DNA of 64,000 nucleotides, taken from NCBI RefSeq assembly GCF_030812215.1, contig NZ_JAUSSG010000001.1:930001-994000 (forward strand). The letters run 5' to 3'. This document shows, in pieces, positions 26,984 through 38,465 of this stretch (positions within the stretch are counted from its first letter, which is position 1; every line of letters begins with the position of its first letter). The position numbers and the translations under genes are program-made. The notes beneath the pieces were generated by a model. That model saw nothing but the letters and a program-made list of their open reading frames with translations. It was not told where the DNA came from and did not search any database. Source of the stretch: Variovorax boronicumulans. GTDB lineage: Bacteria > Pseudomonadota > Gammaproteobacteria > Burkholderiales > Burkholderiaceae_C.

Positions 26984-27550
26984 ATGTCTGACCCGCAACA
27001 ATCCGCACAGAATTCGCAAATGCTGCAAGGCGAGCCCAGTCCCGAAGAACTGGAGGCCGCGCAGGCCGCCAACGAAGCCGACGCATTGGCCGCTGCGCAA
27101 GGCGAGCTGGCAACGCTGCAGGCCAAGAACGCCGAATTGGCCGACCAATACCTGCGCGCCCAGGCCGACGTTCAAAACGCCCGCCGCCGCGCCGAAGACG
27201 AAATCACCAAGGCCCGCAAATTCGCGGTCGAGGCCTTTGCCGAAAGCCTGCTGCCGGTGACCGACAGCCTGGAAGCCGGTCTCGCCATCAAGGACGCCAC
27301 CCCCGAGCAGATCCGCGAAGGCGCCGAAGCCACGCTGCGCCAGCTCAAGAGCGCGCTCGAACGCAACAAGGTCATCGAAGTGGCCCCGGCCGCCGGCACC
27401 AAGTTCGATCCGCACCAGCACCAGGCCATCTCGGTGGTGCCCGCTCCCGAGCAGGAACCCAACACCGTGGTGAGCGTGCTCCAGAAGGGCTACACGATCA
27501 ACGATCGCGTGCTGCGTCCGGCGCTGGTCACGGTCAGCGCGCCGAAATAA
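26984..27550 (+). CDS. grpE: nucleotide exchange factor GrpE
   Basis: A 188-aa cytosolic cochaperone that releases ADP from DnaK. The N-terminal third is acidic and disordered, followed by a long coiled coil (about 25-85; [20 protein letters not shown], then [15 protein letters not shown]) and the C-terminal beta-wing with [13 protein letters not shown] and [20 protein letters not shown], the GrpE signature. First gene of the chaperone set, it is preceded by a heat-shock promoter match. Confidence 0.96.
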   Translation: MSDPQQSAQNSQMLQGEPSPEELEAAQAANEADALAAAQGELATLQAKNAELADQYLRAQADVQNARRRAEDEITKARKFAVEAFAESLLPVTDSLEAGLAIKDATPEQIREGAEATLRQLKSALERNKVIEVAPAAGTKFDPHQHQAISVVPAPEQEPNTVVSVLQKGYTINDRVLRPALVTVSAPK

Positions 27551-27597
27551 GTCTTCCGAGCACACACGATTCCCACAGGAAATCCCCGCTTCATCCC

Positions 27598-27625
27598 CTT
27601 GAATCGAGCCGGGTTATCCACAAGT
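27598..27625 (+). promoter_or_regulatory. second sigma-32 promoter candidate, upstream of dnaK
   Basis: CTTGAAT (27598-27604), 13 bp, then CCACAAGT (27618-27625) nearly repeat the grpE promoter (6 of 7 and 7 of 8 identities to it, same spacer). Transcription would start near 27632, about 34 nt before the dnaK ATG, giving dnaK its own heat-shock input inside the cluster. Confidence 0.55.
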
Positions 27626-27665
27626 TCATAACAACATTTTTTTCAGGCTTTCAGGAGTAAAGAAC

Positions 27666-29603
<1,938 letters not shown>

Positions 29604-29620
29604 TCGCCAGCCGCTTGACC

Positions 29621-29658
29621 AAGGCTGGAACACCTGCAAGGGTGCTCCAGCCTTTCTC
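29621..29658 (+). terminator. hairpin between dnaK and dnaJ
   Basis: AAGGCTGGA plus CACC (29621-29634) pair with GGTG plus TCCAGCCTT (29641-29654), a 13-bp stem with one internal mismatch and a 6-nt loop, followed by a weak T tract (TTCTC). It probably attenuates read-through so that less dnaJ than dnaK message is made. Confidence 0.6.
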
Positions 29659-29711
29659 GCTTCCAGTTACCCGAGTTCCCGCTGCCTCACGAGCCTCCCG
29701 ATCGACCTGCC

Positions 29712-30851
29712 ATGGCCACCAAACGCGACTATTACGAAACCCTCGGCGTCCCCAAGAACGCCAGCGAGGAAGAAATCAAGAAGGCTTATCGCAAGCTTGC
29801 GATGAAGCACCACCCCGACCGCAACCACGGCGACACCAGCAAGGACGCCGAGGCCAAGTTCAAGGAGGTGAAGGAAGCGTACGAAATGCTGTCCGACGGC
29901 CAGAAGCGCGCGGCCTACGACCAGTACGGCCACGCCGGCGTCGATCCCAACATGCGCGGCGGCCCGGGCGCGGAGGGCTTCGGCGGCTTCGCGGAAGCCT
30001 TCGGCGACATCTTCGGCGACGTGTTCGGCGGCGCGCGCGGCGGCCGCCAGAGCGGCGGGCGCCAGGTGTTCCGCGGCAGCGACCTGAGCTATGCGATGGA
30101 AGTCACGCTCGAGGAAGCGGCCGAGGGCAAGGAAGCCCAGATCCGCATTCCCAGCTGGGACAACTGCGACACCTGCAAGGGCTCGGGCGCCAAGCCGGGC
30201 ACCAAGCCGATCACCTGCACCACCTGCCACGGCGCGGGCGCGGTGCAGATGCGCCAGGGCTTCTTCAGCGTGCAACAGACCTGCCCGACCTGCCACGGCA
30301 GCGGCAAGATCATTCCCGAACCCTGCACGGTGTGCCATGGCCAGGGCAAGATCAAGAACAACAAGACACTCGAGGTGAAGATCCCCGCGGGCATCGACGA
30401 CGGCATGCGCATCCGCAGCACCGGCAACGGCGAGCCGGGCACCAACGGCGGGCCTCCGGGCGACCTGTACATCGAGATCCGCCTGAAGAAGCACGAGCTC
30501 TTCGAGCGCGACGGCGACGACCTGCACTGCGTGGTGCCGGTCAGCGTGACCACGGCGGCGCTCGGCGGAGAAATCAGCGTGCCCACGCTCAAGGGCGCAG
30601 CGGCCATCGACATTCCCGACGGCACGCAGAGCGGCAAGCAGTTCCGCTTGCGCGGCAAGGGCATCAAGGGCGTGCGGTCGAGCTATCCGGGCGACCTGTA
30701 CTGCCACGTGCGCGTCGAGACGCCGGTGAAGCTCACCGAGCACCAGCGCAAGCTGCTGAAGGAACTGGACGAGTCGCTCAAGAAAGGCGGCGACAAGCAC
30801 AGTCCCACCGACAAGGGCTGGTTCGACAAGGCCAAGGAATTCTTCAGCTGA
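29712..30851 (+). CDS. dnaJ: chaperone protein DnaJ (Hsp40)
   Basis: A 379-aa type I J-protein that delivers substrates to DnaK and stimulates its ATPase. J-domain (1-70) with the catalytic HPD in KHHPDRN, Gly/Phe-rich linker (about 75-125, [17 protein letters not shown]), zinc-finger domain with four repeats [24 protein letters not shown] and CTVCHGQG (about 155-220), and C-terminal substrate-binding domains. Length is standard. It ends the chaperone cluster; a strong terminator follows. Confidence 0.97.
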   Translation: MATKRDYYETLGVPKNASEEEIKKAYRKLAMKHHPDRNHGDTSKDAEAKFKEVKEAYEMLSDGQKRAAYDQYGHAGVDPNMRGGPGAEGFGGFAEAFGDIFGDVFGGARGGRQSGGRQVFRGSDLSYAMEVTLEEAAEGKEAQIRIPSWDNCDTCKGSGAKPGTKPITCTTCHGAGAVQMRQGFFSVQQTCPTCHGSGKIIPEPCTVCHGQGKIKNNKTLEVKIPAGIDDGMRIRSTGNGEPGTNGGPPGDLYIEIRLKKHELFERDGDDLHCVVPVSVTTAALGGEISVPTLKGAAAIDIPDGTQSGKQFRLRGKGIKGVRSSYPGDLYCHVRVETPVKLTEHQRKLLKELDESLKKGGDKHSPTDKGWFDKAKEFFS

Positions 30852-30907
30852 TCTGAGAGAGAAAAACCCGCTCCGTCCGGCACCAAGGGCGTGCGGGAAC
30901 GATCAGG

Positions 30908-30957
30908 CCCCGAGCCTCTGCGAGCAACGGTTGCTGCAGAGCCTCGGGGCTTTTCTT
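30908..30957 (+). terminator. Rho-independent terminator after dnaJ
   Basis: CCCCGAGCCTCTGC (30908-30921) pairs with GCAGAGCCTCGGGG (30936-30949) with one mismatch, and the loop itself folds as AGCAAC/GTTGCT, giving a long hairpin followed by CTTTTCTTTG. It is the clearest intrinsic terminator in the window and closes the grpE-dnaK-dnaJ transcription unit. Confidence 0.85.
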
Positions 30958-31142
30958 TGTCTGCAGCGGCTGCCGTGGCGTCTTCCTTGCGCCGCCTGGC
31001 CCGCTTCGCCAAGCCGGTGCATCCAGGCCCCTGCAAACGCCGTAGAGCACAGAGCCGGTGCCCTCCGCACCGTGACGGTACGGACCGACCGGGCGTTGCG
31101 CTGCTTTCCCACGCGGGCATGCGCCACCCGCTCATGTAAATG

Positions 31143-31158
31143 TGGCGCGAGGATTGCT
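31143..31158 (+). promoter_or_regulatory. sigma-54 (RpoN) promoter upstream of prkA
   Basis: TGGCGCG-AGGA-TTGCT matches the consensus TGGCACG-N4-TTGCW with one substitution; the invariant GG (31144-31145) and GC (31156-31157) are 10 bp apart as required. It lies about 410 nt upstream of prkA on the coding strand with no other gene between. In E. coli the homologous yeaGH operon is in the NtrC/RpoN regulon, which supports the match. Confidence 0.7.
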
Positions 31159-31567
31159 TTTAGATAATTTTCGGATGTGCAATAAACCAAACGGTAGATC
31201 GCGCGTTATTGCAGCAGGGCAGATGTTTTATTGAGCTACTGCGCTCAATAGGCGTTGTGCTCCCGGGAAAACACCAATGCCGTTCGATATAGGTATTTCA
31301 CCCGGAGAGAATTGCGCAAGCGAGCCTTTTAATTTATCTGAGATTCTGAAAACTAGTTTGGATTTTTTTGGAACTTTACTCAGGAGTGGGGTCCCCAATA
31401 AATAAAACATTTGCCGCTTTGAATGTTTGCTTTATCCTGATTGTTAGCAGAATGCTGTAGGGAGTTTTTCACCGCATGCAGCGGAGGCGGGCACCTTTAA
31501 ATGCGCGCATTGCCTTTGCTGCAGGCTTCGGGGCCAAAAGCCCCACTGACCTGATGGAGGCGTGACC

Positions 31568-33490
31568 ATGGATGTGATCAGCAACTTTGCCGCCCGCTAC
31601 GAGCGCACCCGCGAGGAGGTGATCTCCCTGCAGGAATACCTCGATATCTGCAAGCGCGATCCCACTGCCTACGCCACCGCCTCCGAGCGCATGCTCAAGG
31701 CCATCGGGGAGCCCGAACTGGTCGATACCCGCAACGACCCCCGGCTTTCCCGCATCTTCGCCAACAAGGTCATCAAGATCTATCCGGCGTTCAAGGAGTT
31801 CTATGGCATGGAGGACGCCATCGAACAGGTGGTGTCCTATTTCCGCCACGCCGCGCAGGGGCTGGAGGAAAAGAAGCAAATCCTTTACCTCCTCGGGCCG
31901 GTCGGCGGCGGCAAGAGTTCGATCGCGGAGCGCCTGAAGCAGCTCATGGAGCACGTGCCCTTCTATGCGATCCATGGTTCGCCGGTGAACGAATCGCCGC
32001 TCGGGCTCTTCGATGCGATCGAGGACGGCGAGATCCTTGAAAAGGAATACGGCATCCCGCGCCGTTACCTGAATCGAATTCTCTCCCCCTGGGCCGTCAA
32101 GCGCCTGGAGGAATACGGCGGCGACATCCGCCAGTTCAAGGTGGTCAAGCGCTTCCCTTCGGTGCTCCGGCAGATTGCAGTCGCCAAGACCGAGCCGGGC
32201 GACGAGAACAACCAGGACATCTCCTCGCTGGTCGGCAAGGTCGACATCCGCAAGCTGGAGACCTACGCCCAGGACGACCCGGACGCCTACGCCTACTCGG
32301 GGGGCCTGTGCCTGGCCAACCAGGGCCTCCTGGAGTTCGTGGAAATGTTCAAGGCGCCCATCAAGGTGCTGCACCCGCTGCTCACGGCCACGCAGGAGAG
32401 CAACTTCAAGGGCACCGAAGGCTTTGGCGCCATCCCGTTCGACGGCATCGTGCTCGCGCACAGCAACGAGAGCGAGTGGAAGGCCTTCCGCAACAACAAG
32501 AACAACGAGGCTTTCCTCGACCGGATCTACATCGTCAAGGTGCCCTACTGCCTGCGCGCCTCGGAAGAAATCAAGATCTACGAGAAGCTGGTGCGCAACT
32601 CGTCGCTCGCCCAGGCGCCCTGCGCCCCGGGCACCTTGCGCATGATGGCGCAGCTGTCGGTGCTCACGCGCCTGAAGGAGCCCGAGAACTCCAGCACCTT
32701 CAGCAAGATGCAGGTGTACGACGGCGAGAACCTGAAGGACACCGACCCCAAGGCCAAGTCGATCCAGGAGTACCGCGACTACGCGGGCGTCGACGAGGGC
32801 ATGAGCGGCGTCTCCACGCGCTTCGCCTTCAAGATCATCTCCAAGGTCTTCAACTTCGACAGCTCCGAGGTGGCCGCCAACCCGGTGCACCTGATGTACG
32901 TGCTCGAGCAGCAGATCGAGCGCGAGCAGTTCCCGCCGGAGGTCGAGCAGAAGTACATCAGCTACATCAAGGAGCTGCTGGCGCCGCGCTATGCCGAATT
33001 CATCGGCAAGGAAATCCAGACCGCCTACCTCGAGAGCTACAGCGAGTACGGCCAGAACATCTTCGACCGCTACGTGACCTACGCCGACTACTGGATCCAG
33101 GACCAGGAGTTCCGCGACGTGGACACCGGCGAGGTGTTCGACCGCGCCTCGCTCAACGCCGAGCTCGAGAAGATCGAGCGGCCCGCCGGCATCGGCAACC
33201 CGAAGGACTTCCGCAACGAGATCGTCAATTTCGTGCTGCGCGCGCGGGCCGGCAACGCGGGGCGCAACCCGGCGTGGACCAGCTACGAAAAGCTGCGTGC
33301 GGTGATCGAGAAGAAGATGTTCTCCAACACCGAGGAGCTGCTGCCGGTGATCAGCTTCAACACCAAGAGCAGCGCCGACGAGCAGAAGAAGCACGAGGAC
33401 TTCGTCACGCGCATGGTCGAGAAGGGCTACACCGCCAAGCAGGTCCGCCTCTTGTGCGAGTGGTACCTGCGCGTTCGCAAGAGTTCATAA
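31568..33490 (+). CDS. prkA: PrkA/YeaG-family serine protein kinase
   Basis: A 640-aa cytoplasmic protein. An N-terminal AAA-like PrkA domain has the P-loop GPVGGGKSS (110-118), and the C-terminal region resembles the PrkA kinase-like domain. Members are described as serine kinases or AAA proteases acting in sporulation (Bacillus PrkA) and in nitrogen starvation and stationary phase (E. coli YeaG). ATG 31568 has GGAGG 7 nt upstream; a GTG two codons earlier overlaps that spacing. First gene of a prkA-yeaH-spoVR operon, probably transcribed from the sigma-54 promoter at 31143. Confidence 0.95.
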   Translation: MDVISNFAARYERTREEVISLQEYLDICKRDPTAYATASERMLKAIGEPELVDTRNDPRLSRIFANKVIKIYPAFKEFYGMEDAIEQVVSYFRHAAQGLEEKKQILYLLGPVGGGKSSIAERLKQLMEHVPFYAIHGSPVNESPLGLFDAIEDGEILEKEYGIPRRYLNRILSPWAVKRLEEYGGDIRQFKVVKRFPSVLRQIAVAKTEPGDENNQDISSLVGKVDIRKLETYAQDDPDAYAYSGGLCLANQGLLEFVEMFKAPIKVLHPLLTATQESNFKGTEGFGAIPFDGIVLAHSNESEWKAFRNNKNNEAFLDRIYIVKVPYCLRASEEIKIYEKLVRNSSLAQAPCAPGTLRMMAQLSVLTRLKEPENSSTFSKMQVYDGENLKDTDPKAKSIQEYRDYAGVDEGMSGVSTRFAFKIISKVFNFDSSEVAANPVHLMYVLEQQIEREQFPPEVEQKYISYIKELLAPRYAEFIGKEIQTAYLESYSEYGQNIFDRYVTYADYWIQDQEFRDVDTGEVFDRASLNAELEKIERPAGIGNPKDFRNEIVNFVLRARAGNAGRNPAWTSYEKLRAVIEKKMFSNTEELLPVISFNTKSSADEQKKHEDFVTRMVEKGYTAKQVRLLCEWYLRVRKSS

Positions 33491-33538
33491 CGACGACCCT
33501 TCGTTCGTCCTCTTTTTGCAAGGAGCTTTGACACCATC

Positions 33539-34831
33539 GTGGCCATCCTGCAGCAGATCATCGACCGCCGGCTATCGGGCAAGAACAAGTCCATTGGCAA
33601 CCGCGAGCGCTTTCTCCGGCGCTACAAGGGGCAGATCCAGGAGGCGGTGCGGCGCGCAGTCAGCGGCCGCAACATCCGCGAACTGGAGCAAGGCGAAGAC
33701 GTGACCCTGCCGCGCCACGATGTGTCCGAACCGGTGTTCGGACATGCCCGCGGCGGCGACCGCGAGTACGTGCATCCGGGCAACCAGGAGTACCTCAAGG
33801 GCGACCGCATCGCCCGTCCCGACGGCCAGGGTGGCGGCGGCTCCGGGAGCGGCGAGGCGAGCGACAGCGGCGAGGGCGAGGACGACTTCGTCTTCCGCCT
33901 CACGCGCGAGGAGTTCATGCGCGTCTTCTTCGACGACCTCGCGCTGCCGCACCTCATTCGCACGCAGATCGCCGACGTGCCCGAGTGGAAAAGCCACCGC
34001 GCCGGCTTCACGAGCGACGGCTCGCCCAACAACCTGCACGTGGTGCGCTCGATGCGCGGGGCACTCGCGCGCCGCATCGCGCTCGGCGGCGAACCCCGCA
34101 AGGAACTCAAGCGGCTGGAGCTGCATCTGGAACACTTGAAGCAGCATCCGCAGGCCGCCTCGGCGCTGATCCAGACGGAAATCCGCGAGACCGAGGAGCG
34201 CATCGCCGAGCTGCGCCGCACGATGCGGCACGTGCCCTACATCGACCCTATCGACCTGCGCTACCGCAACCGGGTGAAGACGCCGGTGCCCAGCGCGAAG
34301 GCGGTGATGTTCTGCCTCATGGACGTGTCCGGTTCGATGGACGAGGCGCGCAAGGACATGGCCAAGCGCTTCTTCATGCTGCTGTACATGTTCCTCACGC
34401 GGCACTACGAGAAGATCGACCTCGTCTTCCTGCGGCACCACACGCAGGCGCAGGAAGTGACCGAGGAAGAGTTCTTCCACGCCACCGAAACCGGCGGCAC
34501 CGTGGTCTCGAGCGCGCTGGTGCTGATGGACGAGATCATCAAGGCGCGCTACCCCAGCGGCGAATGGAACGTCTACGGCGCGCAGGCCAGCGACGGCGAC
34601 AACTGGCACCAGGACAGCGGCCGCTGCCGCGAACTGCTGGTCAACGACATCCTGCCGGTGGTGCGCTACTACGCCTACGTGCAGGTGGCCGAGACCGAAC
34701 AGAACCTGTGGCAGGAGTACGCGCAGCTCGAAGGCGTGCAGCCCAACTTCGCCATGCGCAAGGTGTCCGACGCACAGGACATCTACCCCGTGTTCCGCGA
34801 CCTGTTCAAGAAGGAAGGGGTCACCTCATGA
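33539..34831 (+). CDS. yeaH: YeaH/YhbH family protein (DUF444)
   Basis: A 430-aa protein of the DUF444 family that invariably travels with PrkA/YeaG. It begins at a GTG with AAGGAG upstream; the opening LQQIIDRRLSGKNKSIGNRE, RFLRRYKGQIQEA and SEPVFGHARGG match YeaH. A Gly/Ser-rich linker (about 95-115) follows. The C-terminal half has a von Willebrand A-like fold with MFCLMDVSGSMDE, a MIDAS metal-site motif. Probably the PrkA partner in nitrogen- or stress-response signalling. Its stop overlaps the spoVR start by 4 nt. Confidence 0.94.
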   Translation: MAILQQIIDRRLSGKNKSIGNRERFLRRYKGQIQEAVRRAVSGRNIRELEQGEDVTLPRHDVSEPVFGHARGGDREYVHPGNQEYLKGDRIARPDGQGGGGSGSGEASDSGEGEDDFVFRLTREEFMRVFFDDLALPHLIRTQIADVPEWKSHRAGFTSDGSPNNLHVVRSMRGALARRIALGGEPRKELKRLELHLEHLKQHPQAASALIQTEIRETEERIAELRRTMRHVPYIDPIDLRYRNRVKTPVPSAKAVMFCLMDVSGSMDEARKDMAKRFFMLLYMFLTRHYEKIDLVFLRHHTQAQEVTEEEFFHATETGGTVVSSALVLMDEIIKARYPSGEWNVYGAQASDGDNWHQDSGRCRELLVNDILPVVRYYAYVQVAETEQNLWQEYAQLEGVQPNFAMRKVSDAQDIYPVFRDLFKKEGVTS

Positions 34832-36378
34832 ACACCACCGCCGCCACCGACCGCCCTCCTTCGGACCTGAAGCTGGAGCGCCTGCCCAGTCCCTCGGACT
34901 GGACCTTCGAGCTCATCGAGACCTACCACACCGAGATCGCCAAGACCGCCAAGGGCTTCGGCCTGGACACCTACCCCAACCAGCTCGAGGTGATCACCGC
35001 CGAGCAGATGATGGACGCTTATGCCAGCGTGGGCATGCCGATGATCTACCGCCACTGGTCGTACGGCAAACAGTTCATCGCGACCGAGAAGAACTACAAG
35101 CGCGGCCACATGGGCCTGGCCTACGAGATCGTCATCAACTCCGATCCGTGCATCGCCTACCTGATGGAAGAAAACACCATGGCCATGCAGGCCCTGGTGA
35201 TCGCGCACGCGGCCTACGGCCACAACAGCTTCTTCAAGGGCAACTACCTGTTCCGGATGTGGACCGATGCGTCGTCGATCATCGATTACCTCGTCTATGC
35301 GCGCCACTACATCGCCGAGTGCGAGGAGCGGCACGGCCTCGATGCAGTCGAGGAACTGCTCGACTCCTGCCATGCGCTGATGAACTACGGCGTCGACCGC
35401 TATCGCCGTCCGCAGAAGCGTTCGTTGGCACAAGAGAGCGCGCAGCGTGCCGACCGCGAACGCCACATGCAGCAGCAGGTGAACGATCTCTGGCGCACGC
35501 TGCCCAAGCGCGCCGAGCAGGCGGCCGAGTCCGACGCGACGCGCCGTTTCCCCTCGGAGCCGCAAGAGAACCTGCTGTACTTCATCGAGAAGAACGCCGC
35601 GCTGCTCGAACCCTGGCAGCGCGAGGTGGTGCGCATCGTGCGCAAGATCGCGCAGTACTTCTATCCGCAGCGCCAGACGCAGGTCATGAACGAAGGCTGG
35701 GCCACCTTCTGGCACTACACGCTGCTCAACACGATGTACGAACGCGGCCAGCTGGCCGATGGCTTCATGATGGAATGGCTCAGCTCGCACACGGGCGTGA
35801 TCTTCCAGCCGCCGGTGGGCCACCGCGCCTACAGCGGCATCAATCCGTATGCGCTGGGCTTCAAGATGTTCACCGACCTGCGGCGCATCTGCGAGAAGCC
35901 CACCGAGGAAGACCGCCGCTGGTTCCCCGACTTCGCGGGCACCGACTGGGTCAAGACGCTCGACTACGCGATGCGCAACTTCAAGGACGAGAGCTTCGTC
36001 GGCCAGTTCCTGAGCCCGAAGACGATGCGCGACTTCCGGCTGTTCGCGATCCGCGACTACCAGAGCGAGGCTGAACTCGAGGTGTCCGCCATCCACGACG
36101 ACAGCGGCTACCAGTCGCTGCGCGAATCGCTGTCACGCCAGTACGACATCAGCAGCCGCGAGCCCGACATCCAGGTGTGGAGCGTGGCCACGCGCGGCGA
36201 CCGGTCGCTCACCCTGCGTCACACGCAGCGCAACAACCTGCCGCTGCACGACGGCGCGGAGGAAGTGCTCAAGCACGTTGCGCGGCTCTGGGGTTTCGAT
36301 GTGCACCTCGAAAGCATCGACAGTGCGGGGCGCATCAGCCGCAGCTGGAAGGCCACGGCGCCCAAGCAGCTTTATTGA
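34828..36378 (+). CDS. spoVR: SpoVR family protein
   Basis: A 516-aa homologue of Bacillus SpoVR (E. coli YcgB). It starts at ATG 34828 in an ATGA overlap with yeaH. Diagnostic stretches are HWSYGKQF, KRGHMGLAYEIVINSDPCIA, HAAYGHNSFFKGNYLFR and MNEGWATFWHYTLLN; the conserved His/Glu residues suggest a metal-binding core. Molecular function is unknown; in Bacillus it is needed for spore cortex formation, but here it is part of the PrkA stress operon of a non-sporulating bacterium. Confidence 0.95.
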   Translation: MNTTAATDRPPSDLKLERLPSPSDWTFELIETYHTEIAKTAKGFGLDTYPNQLEVITAEQMMDAYASVGMPMIYRHWSYGKQFIATEKNYKRGHMGLAYEIVINSDPCIAYLMEENTMAMQALVIAHAAYGHNSFFKGNYLFRMWTDASSIIDYLVYARHYIAECEERHGLDAVEELLDSCHALMNYGVDRYRRPQKRSLAQESAQRADRERHMQQQVNDLWRTLPKRAEQAAESDATRRFPSEPQENLLYFIEKNAALLEPWQREVVRIVRKIAQYFYPQRQTQVMNEGWATFWHYTLLNTMYERGQLADGFMMEWLSSHTGVIFQPPVGHRAYSGINPYALGFKMFTDLRRICEKPTEEDRRWFPDFAGTDWVKTLDYAMRNFKDESFVGQFLSPKTMRDFRLFAIRDYQSEAELEVSAIHDDSGYQSLRESLSRQYDISSREPDIQVWSVATRGDRSLTLRHTQRNNLPLHDGAEEVLKHVARLWGFDVHLESIDSAGRISRSWKATAPKQLY

Positions 36379-36390
36379 TTCGCCGGCGGT

Positions 36391-36831
36391 TCAGGGGACC
36401 AGCGCGGCAATCGCCAGCGTGTAGCCCTTGACGCCCAGCCCGACGATGATCCCGCGCGCCGCAGGCGAGATGTACGACTTGTGGCGAAACTCTTCCCGCG
36501 CATGCACGTTCGAGATGTGCAGCTCGATCAGCGGCACGCTCGCGCCCTTGATCGCATCGTGCAGCGCGATCGAGGTGTGGGTGTAGGCGCCGGGGTTCAT
36601 CACCACGCCGAGCATGTTGCCCGCGGCCACTTCGCGGCCCGCTTCCTGGATCCAGTCGACCAGCACGCCTTCGTGGTTCGACTGGCGGCATTCGATCTCG
36701 ACGCCGAGCTTCACGCCGGTTTCCTTGCATAGGCGCTCGACATCGGCCAGCGTGTCGCGTCCGTATTGCTCGGGCTCGCGCGTGCCGAGCAGGTTGAGGT
36801 TGGGGCCGTTGAGGACGAGGATTTTCTTCAT
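36391..36831 (-). CDS. aroQ: type II 3-dehydroquinate dehydratase
   Basis: A 146-aa dodecamer-forming enzyme of the shikimate pathway converting 3-dehydroquinate to 3-dehydroshikimate. Landmarks are [19 protein letters not shown] (catalytic Tyr and Arg), [19 protein letters not shown] and [17 protein letters not shown] (catalytic His). ATG 36831 gives the usual size; an open frame running far upstream on the same strand is antisense to the Rieske gene and is rejected. Divergent from the Rieske gene across 70 bp. Confidence 0.97.
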   Translation of the reverse strand: MKKILVLNGPNLNLLGTREPEQYGRDTLADVERLCKETGVKLGVEIECRQSNHEGVLVDWIQEAGREVAAGNMLGVVMNPGAYTHTSIALHDAIKGASVPLIELHISNVHAREEFRHKSYISPAARGIIVGLGVKGYTLAIAALVP

Positions 36832-36901
36832 GGTGAATCGGGGTCTGGTCGAGGCAGAGACGACAATTATGGTCGCCCCACGGCCCTGTGAAACACACCC
36901 C

Positions 36902-37588
36902 ATGAACACTGCCCCTGCTTCCCACGACATGCCTCGCTGGTATCCCGTGGCCCTCTCGGCCGACCTGCGCCCCGGCGCCAACATCGTCGCCGGCTTCGCA
37001 GAAGGCCAGGAGCTCGCGCTCTGGCGTTCGGCCGACGGCGCGGCGCAGGCCTGGGACAACCGGTGCCCGCACCGCAGCGTGCGCTTCACGCTCGGCCGGG
37101 TGGTCGAAGACCGCCTCTCCTGCGCGTACCACGGCTGGCAGTACGCCGCGGGCAACGGGCAGTGCGTGAGCATTCCGGCCCACCCGGCGATGCAGGCGCC
37201 GCGCAACGTCTGCGCCAAGGTGTTCGGCGCGGTCGATGCGGCCGGCATGTTGTGGGTCAATCTTTTGTCGCAAGACGCGTCTGCCGCGCCGCCGTCGCTG
37301 GCCGATGCCGTGCCGGCCGGCTGGCACTTCTGCCGCACGCTGACGCTGCGCGCCGGCGCAAAGGACGTGCGCGATGCGCTTGCACAGCACGGCTTGGCGG
37401 CCGATACGGCAGCGGGCGCATTTCGCGGCGTGCTCGAAGGGGTGCAGTCCGTTGCACTGGTGCTCGACGCGCAGCCGCAGCTCACCTTCGTCCACCTGTG
37501 GACCGAGGCATCCCCCGGCTCCGACGCGATGAAGACCCTGCACACGGCCGCGCGCAACCTGCGCGGCGCCATCGAAACACAAGGCTGA
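36902..37588 (+). CDS. Rieske [2Fe-2S] protein, electron-transfer part of a split oxygenase
   Basis: A 228-aa soluble protein. A Rieske domain (about 10-110) binds a [2Fe-2S] cluster through Cys55-x-His57 (CPHRS) and Cys74-x2-His77 (CAYHGW). The C-terminal 110 residues are not a Rieske catalytic domain: the mononuclear-iron motif is absent, so it cannot hydroxylate by itself. It is followed by a catalytic-domain protein lacking Rieske ligands (37602) and a GST (38462), the division of labour known from NdmD/NdmC/NdmE. It likely passes electrons to the 37602 product. No flavin reductase is encoded nearby. Start ATG 36902 is in the leader-like divergent spacer. Confidence 0.85.
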   Translation: MNTAPASHDMPRWYPVALSADLRPGANIVAGFAEGQELALWRSADGAAQAWDNRCPHRSVRFTLGRVVEDRLSCAYHGWQYAAGNGQCVSIPAHPAMQAPRNVCAKVFGAVDAAGMLWVNLLSQDASAAPPSLADAVPAGWHFCRTLTLRAGAKDVRDALAQHGLAADTAAGAFRGVLEGVQSVALVLDAQPQLTFVHLWTEASPGSDAMKTLHTAARNLRGAIETQG

Positions 37589-37601
37589 AGGAACGACCGC
37601 G

Positions 37602-38465
37602 ATGCCCTTCATCACCGACGACGCCAACATGCTCGACGACTGGCTGGTCGTCGGGCCCGCTACTGCGCTGGCCGGCGCCTCCGGACAGCAACCGCATGCC
37701 ACCCGCCTGCTCGGTGAAACGCTGGCGCTCTGGGCCGATGCCGACGGCGCACCGCAATGCCGCCTCGCCGCACAGCCGCTGGCCGTGCAATCGCGCTACG
37801 GCTACCTCTGGGTCTGCCCGAGCGGCCGCCCCGCGCGCCCGCTCTTCGCATTCCCGGAGTACACCGAAGCCGGCCGCCGCACCGTCGATTGCGGCGGCAT
37901 CGGCGTCGCGGTGTCGGGCCTGCGCGTGATCGAGAACTTCCTCGACATGGCGCATTTCCCGTTCGTGCACGCCAACTACCTCGGCCAGGTTCCGCACACC
38001 GAGGTCGCGCCCTACCAGGTGAACATCGACCCCGCCACCGGCGAAATCTGGGCCACCGACTGCCGTTTCTGGCAACCCCGCGCCTCGGCCGCACACGACA
38101 CCGGCGCCAACGTGCTCTACAAGTACCGCGTGATGCAGCCCTTCTCGGCCATGCTCTACAAGTCGAGCATGCGCCCCGACGCGCAGGACGCCATCGCCCT
38201 CTTCCTGCAGCCGATCGACGACGAGCACGTGATCGCCCACACAATGCTTGCCTGCTTCGACGACGTCTCCACGGACGCCGAACTCATCGCCTTCCAGCAG
38301 ACGATCTTCGGGCAGGACAAGCCGATCCTGGAGAACCACGCCTTCAAGCGCATGCCGCTCGAAGGCCGCGCCGAGACGCCGACGCGCGGGGACACGTCCT
38401 CGGTGGCCTACCGACGCTGGCTGCGCGAGCGTGGCATGCGCTTCGGCACGAGGGCCGCGGCATGA
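37602..38465 (+). CDS. Rieske-less non-heme iron oxygenase catalytic subunit (NdmC-like)
   Basis: A 287-aa protein with a Rieske-oxygenase alpha-type catalytic domain. [12 protein letters not shown] (112-123) provides the bridging Asp115 and iron-ligand His118 and His123; a later [11 protein letters not shown] supplies the third carboxylate and the family EDxxIxE-like motif. The N-terminal 70 residues align to a Rieske domain region in length and ending (GYLWVCPSG) but keep none of the Cys/His cluster ligands. It must therefore receive electrons from a separate Rieske protein, as NdmC does. Likely reaction: oxidative N- or O-demethylation releasing formaldehyde, inferred from frmA/fghA downstream. 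Confidence 0.82.
   Translation: MPFITDDANMLDDWLVVGPATALAGASGQQPHATRLLGETLALWADADGAPQCRLAAQPLAVQSRYGYLWVCPSGRPARPLFAFPEYTEAGRRTVDCGGIGVAVSGLRVIENFLDMAHFPFVHANYLGQVPHTEVAPYQVNIDPATGEIWATDCRFWQPRASAAHDTGANVLYKYRVMQPFSAMLYKSSMRPDAQDAIALFLQPIDDEHVIAHTMLACFDDVSTDAELIAFQQTIFGQDKPILENHAFKRMPLEGRAETPTRGDTSSVAYRRWLRERGMRFGTRAAA

Larger units (their letters stand above)
30852..31567. other. 716-bp intergenic region with AT-rich half and structured leader
   Basis: No gene is supported. The first part holds the dnaJ terminator and GC-rich filler. From about 31140 to 31450 the composition drops to well below the genome level. This part begins with a sigma-54 promoter match (31143-31158). The predicted leader contains hairpins GCAATAA/TTATTGC (31179-31185, 31206-31212) and TATTGAGC/GCTCAATA (31229-31236, 31243-31250). 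A GGAGG ribosome site (31556-31560) precedes prkA. The roughly 400-nt leader is unusually long and may carry regulation or a small RNA. Confidence 0.6.

Noticed and set aside
31228..31410. 60-codon minus-strand open frame in the AT-rich prkA leader
   Set aside because: No ribosome site, no similarity to a known family, and it overlaps the predicted leader hairpins.
36832..37572. Upstream extension of the aroQ frame on the minus strand
   Set aside because: It is antisense to the Rieske gene and would more than double the highly constant AroQ length.
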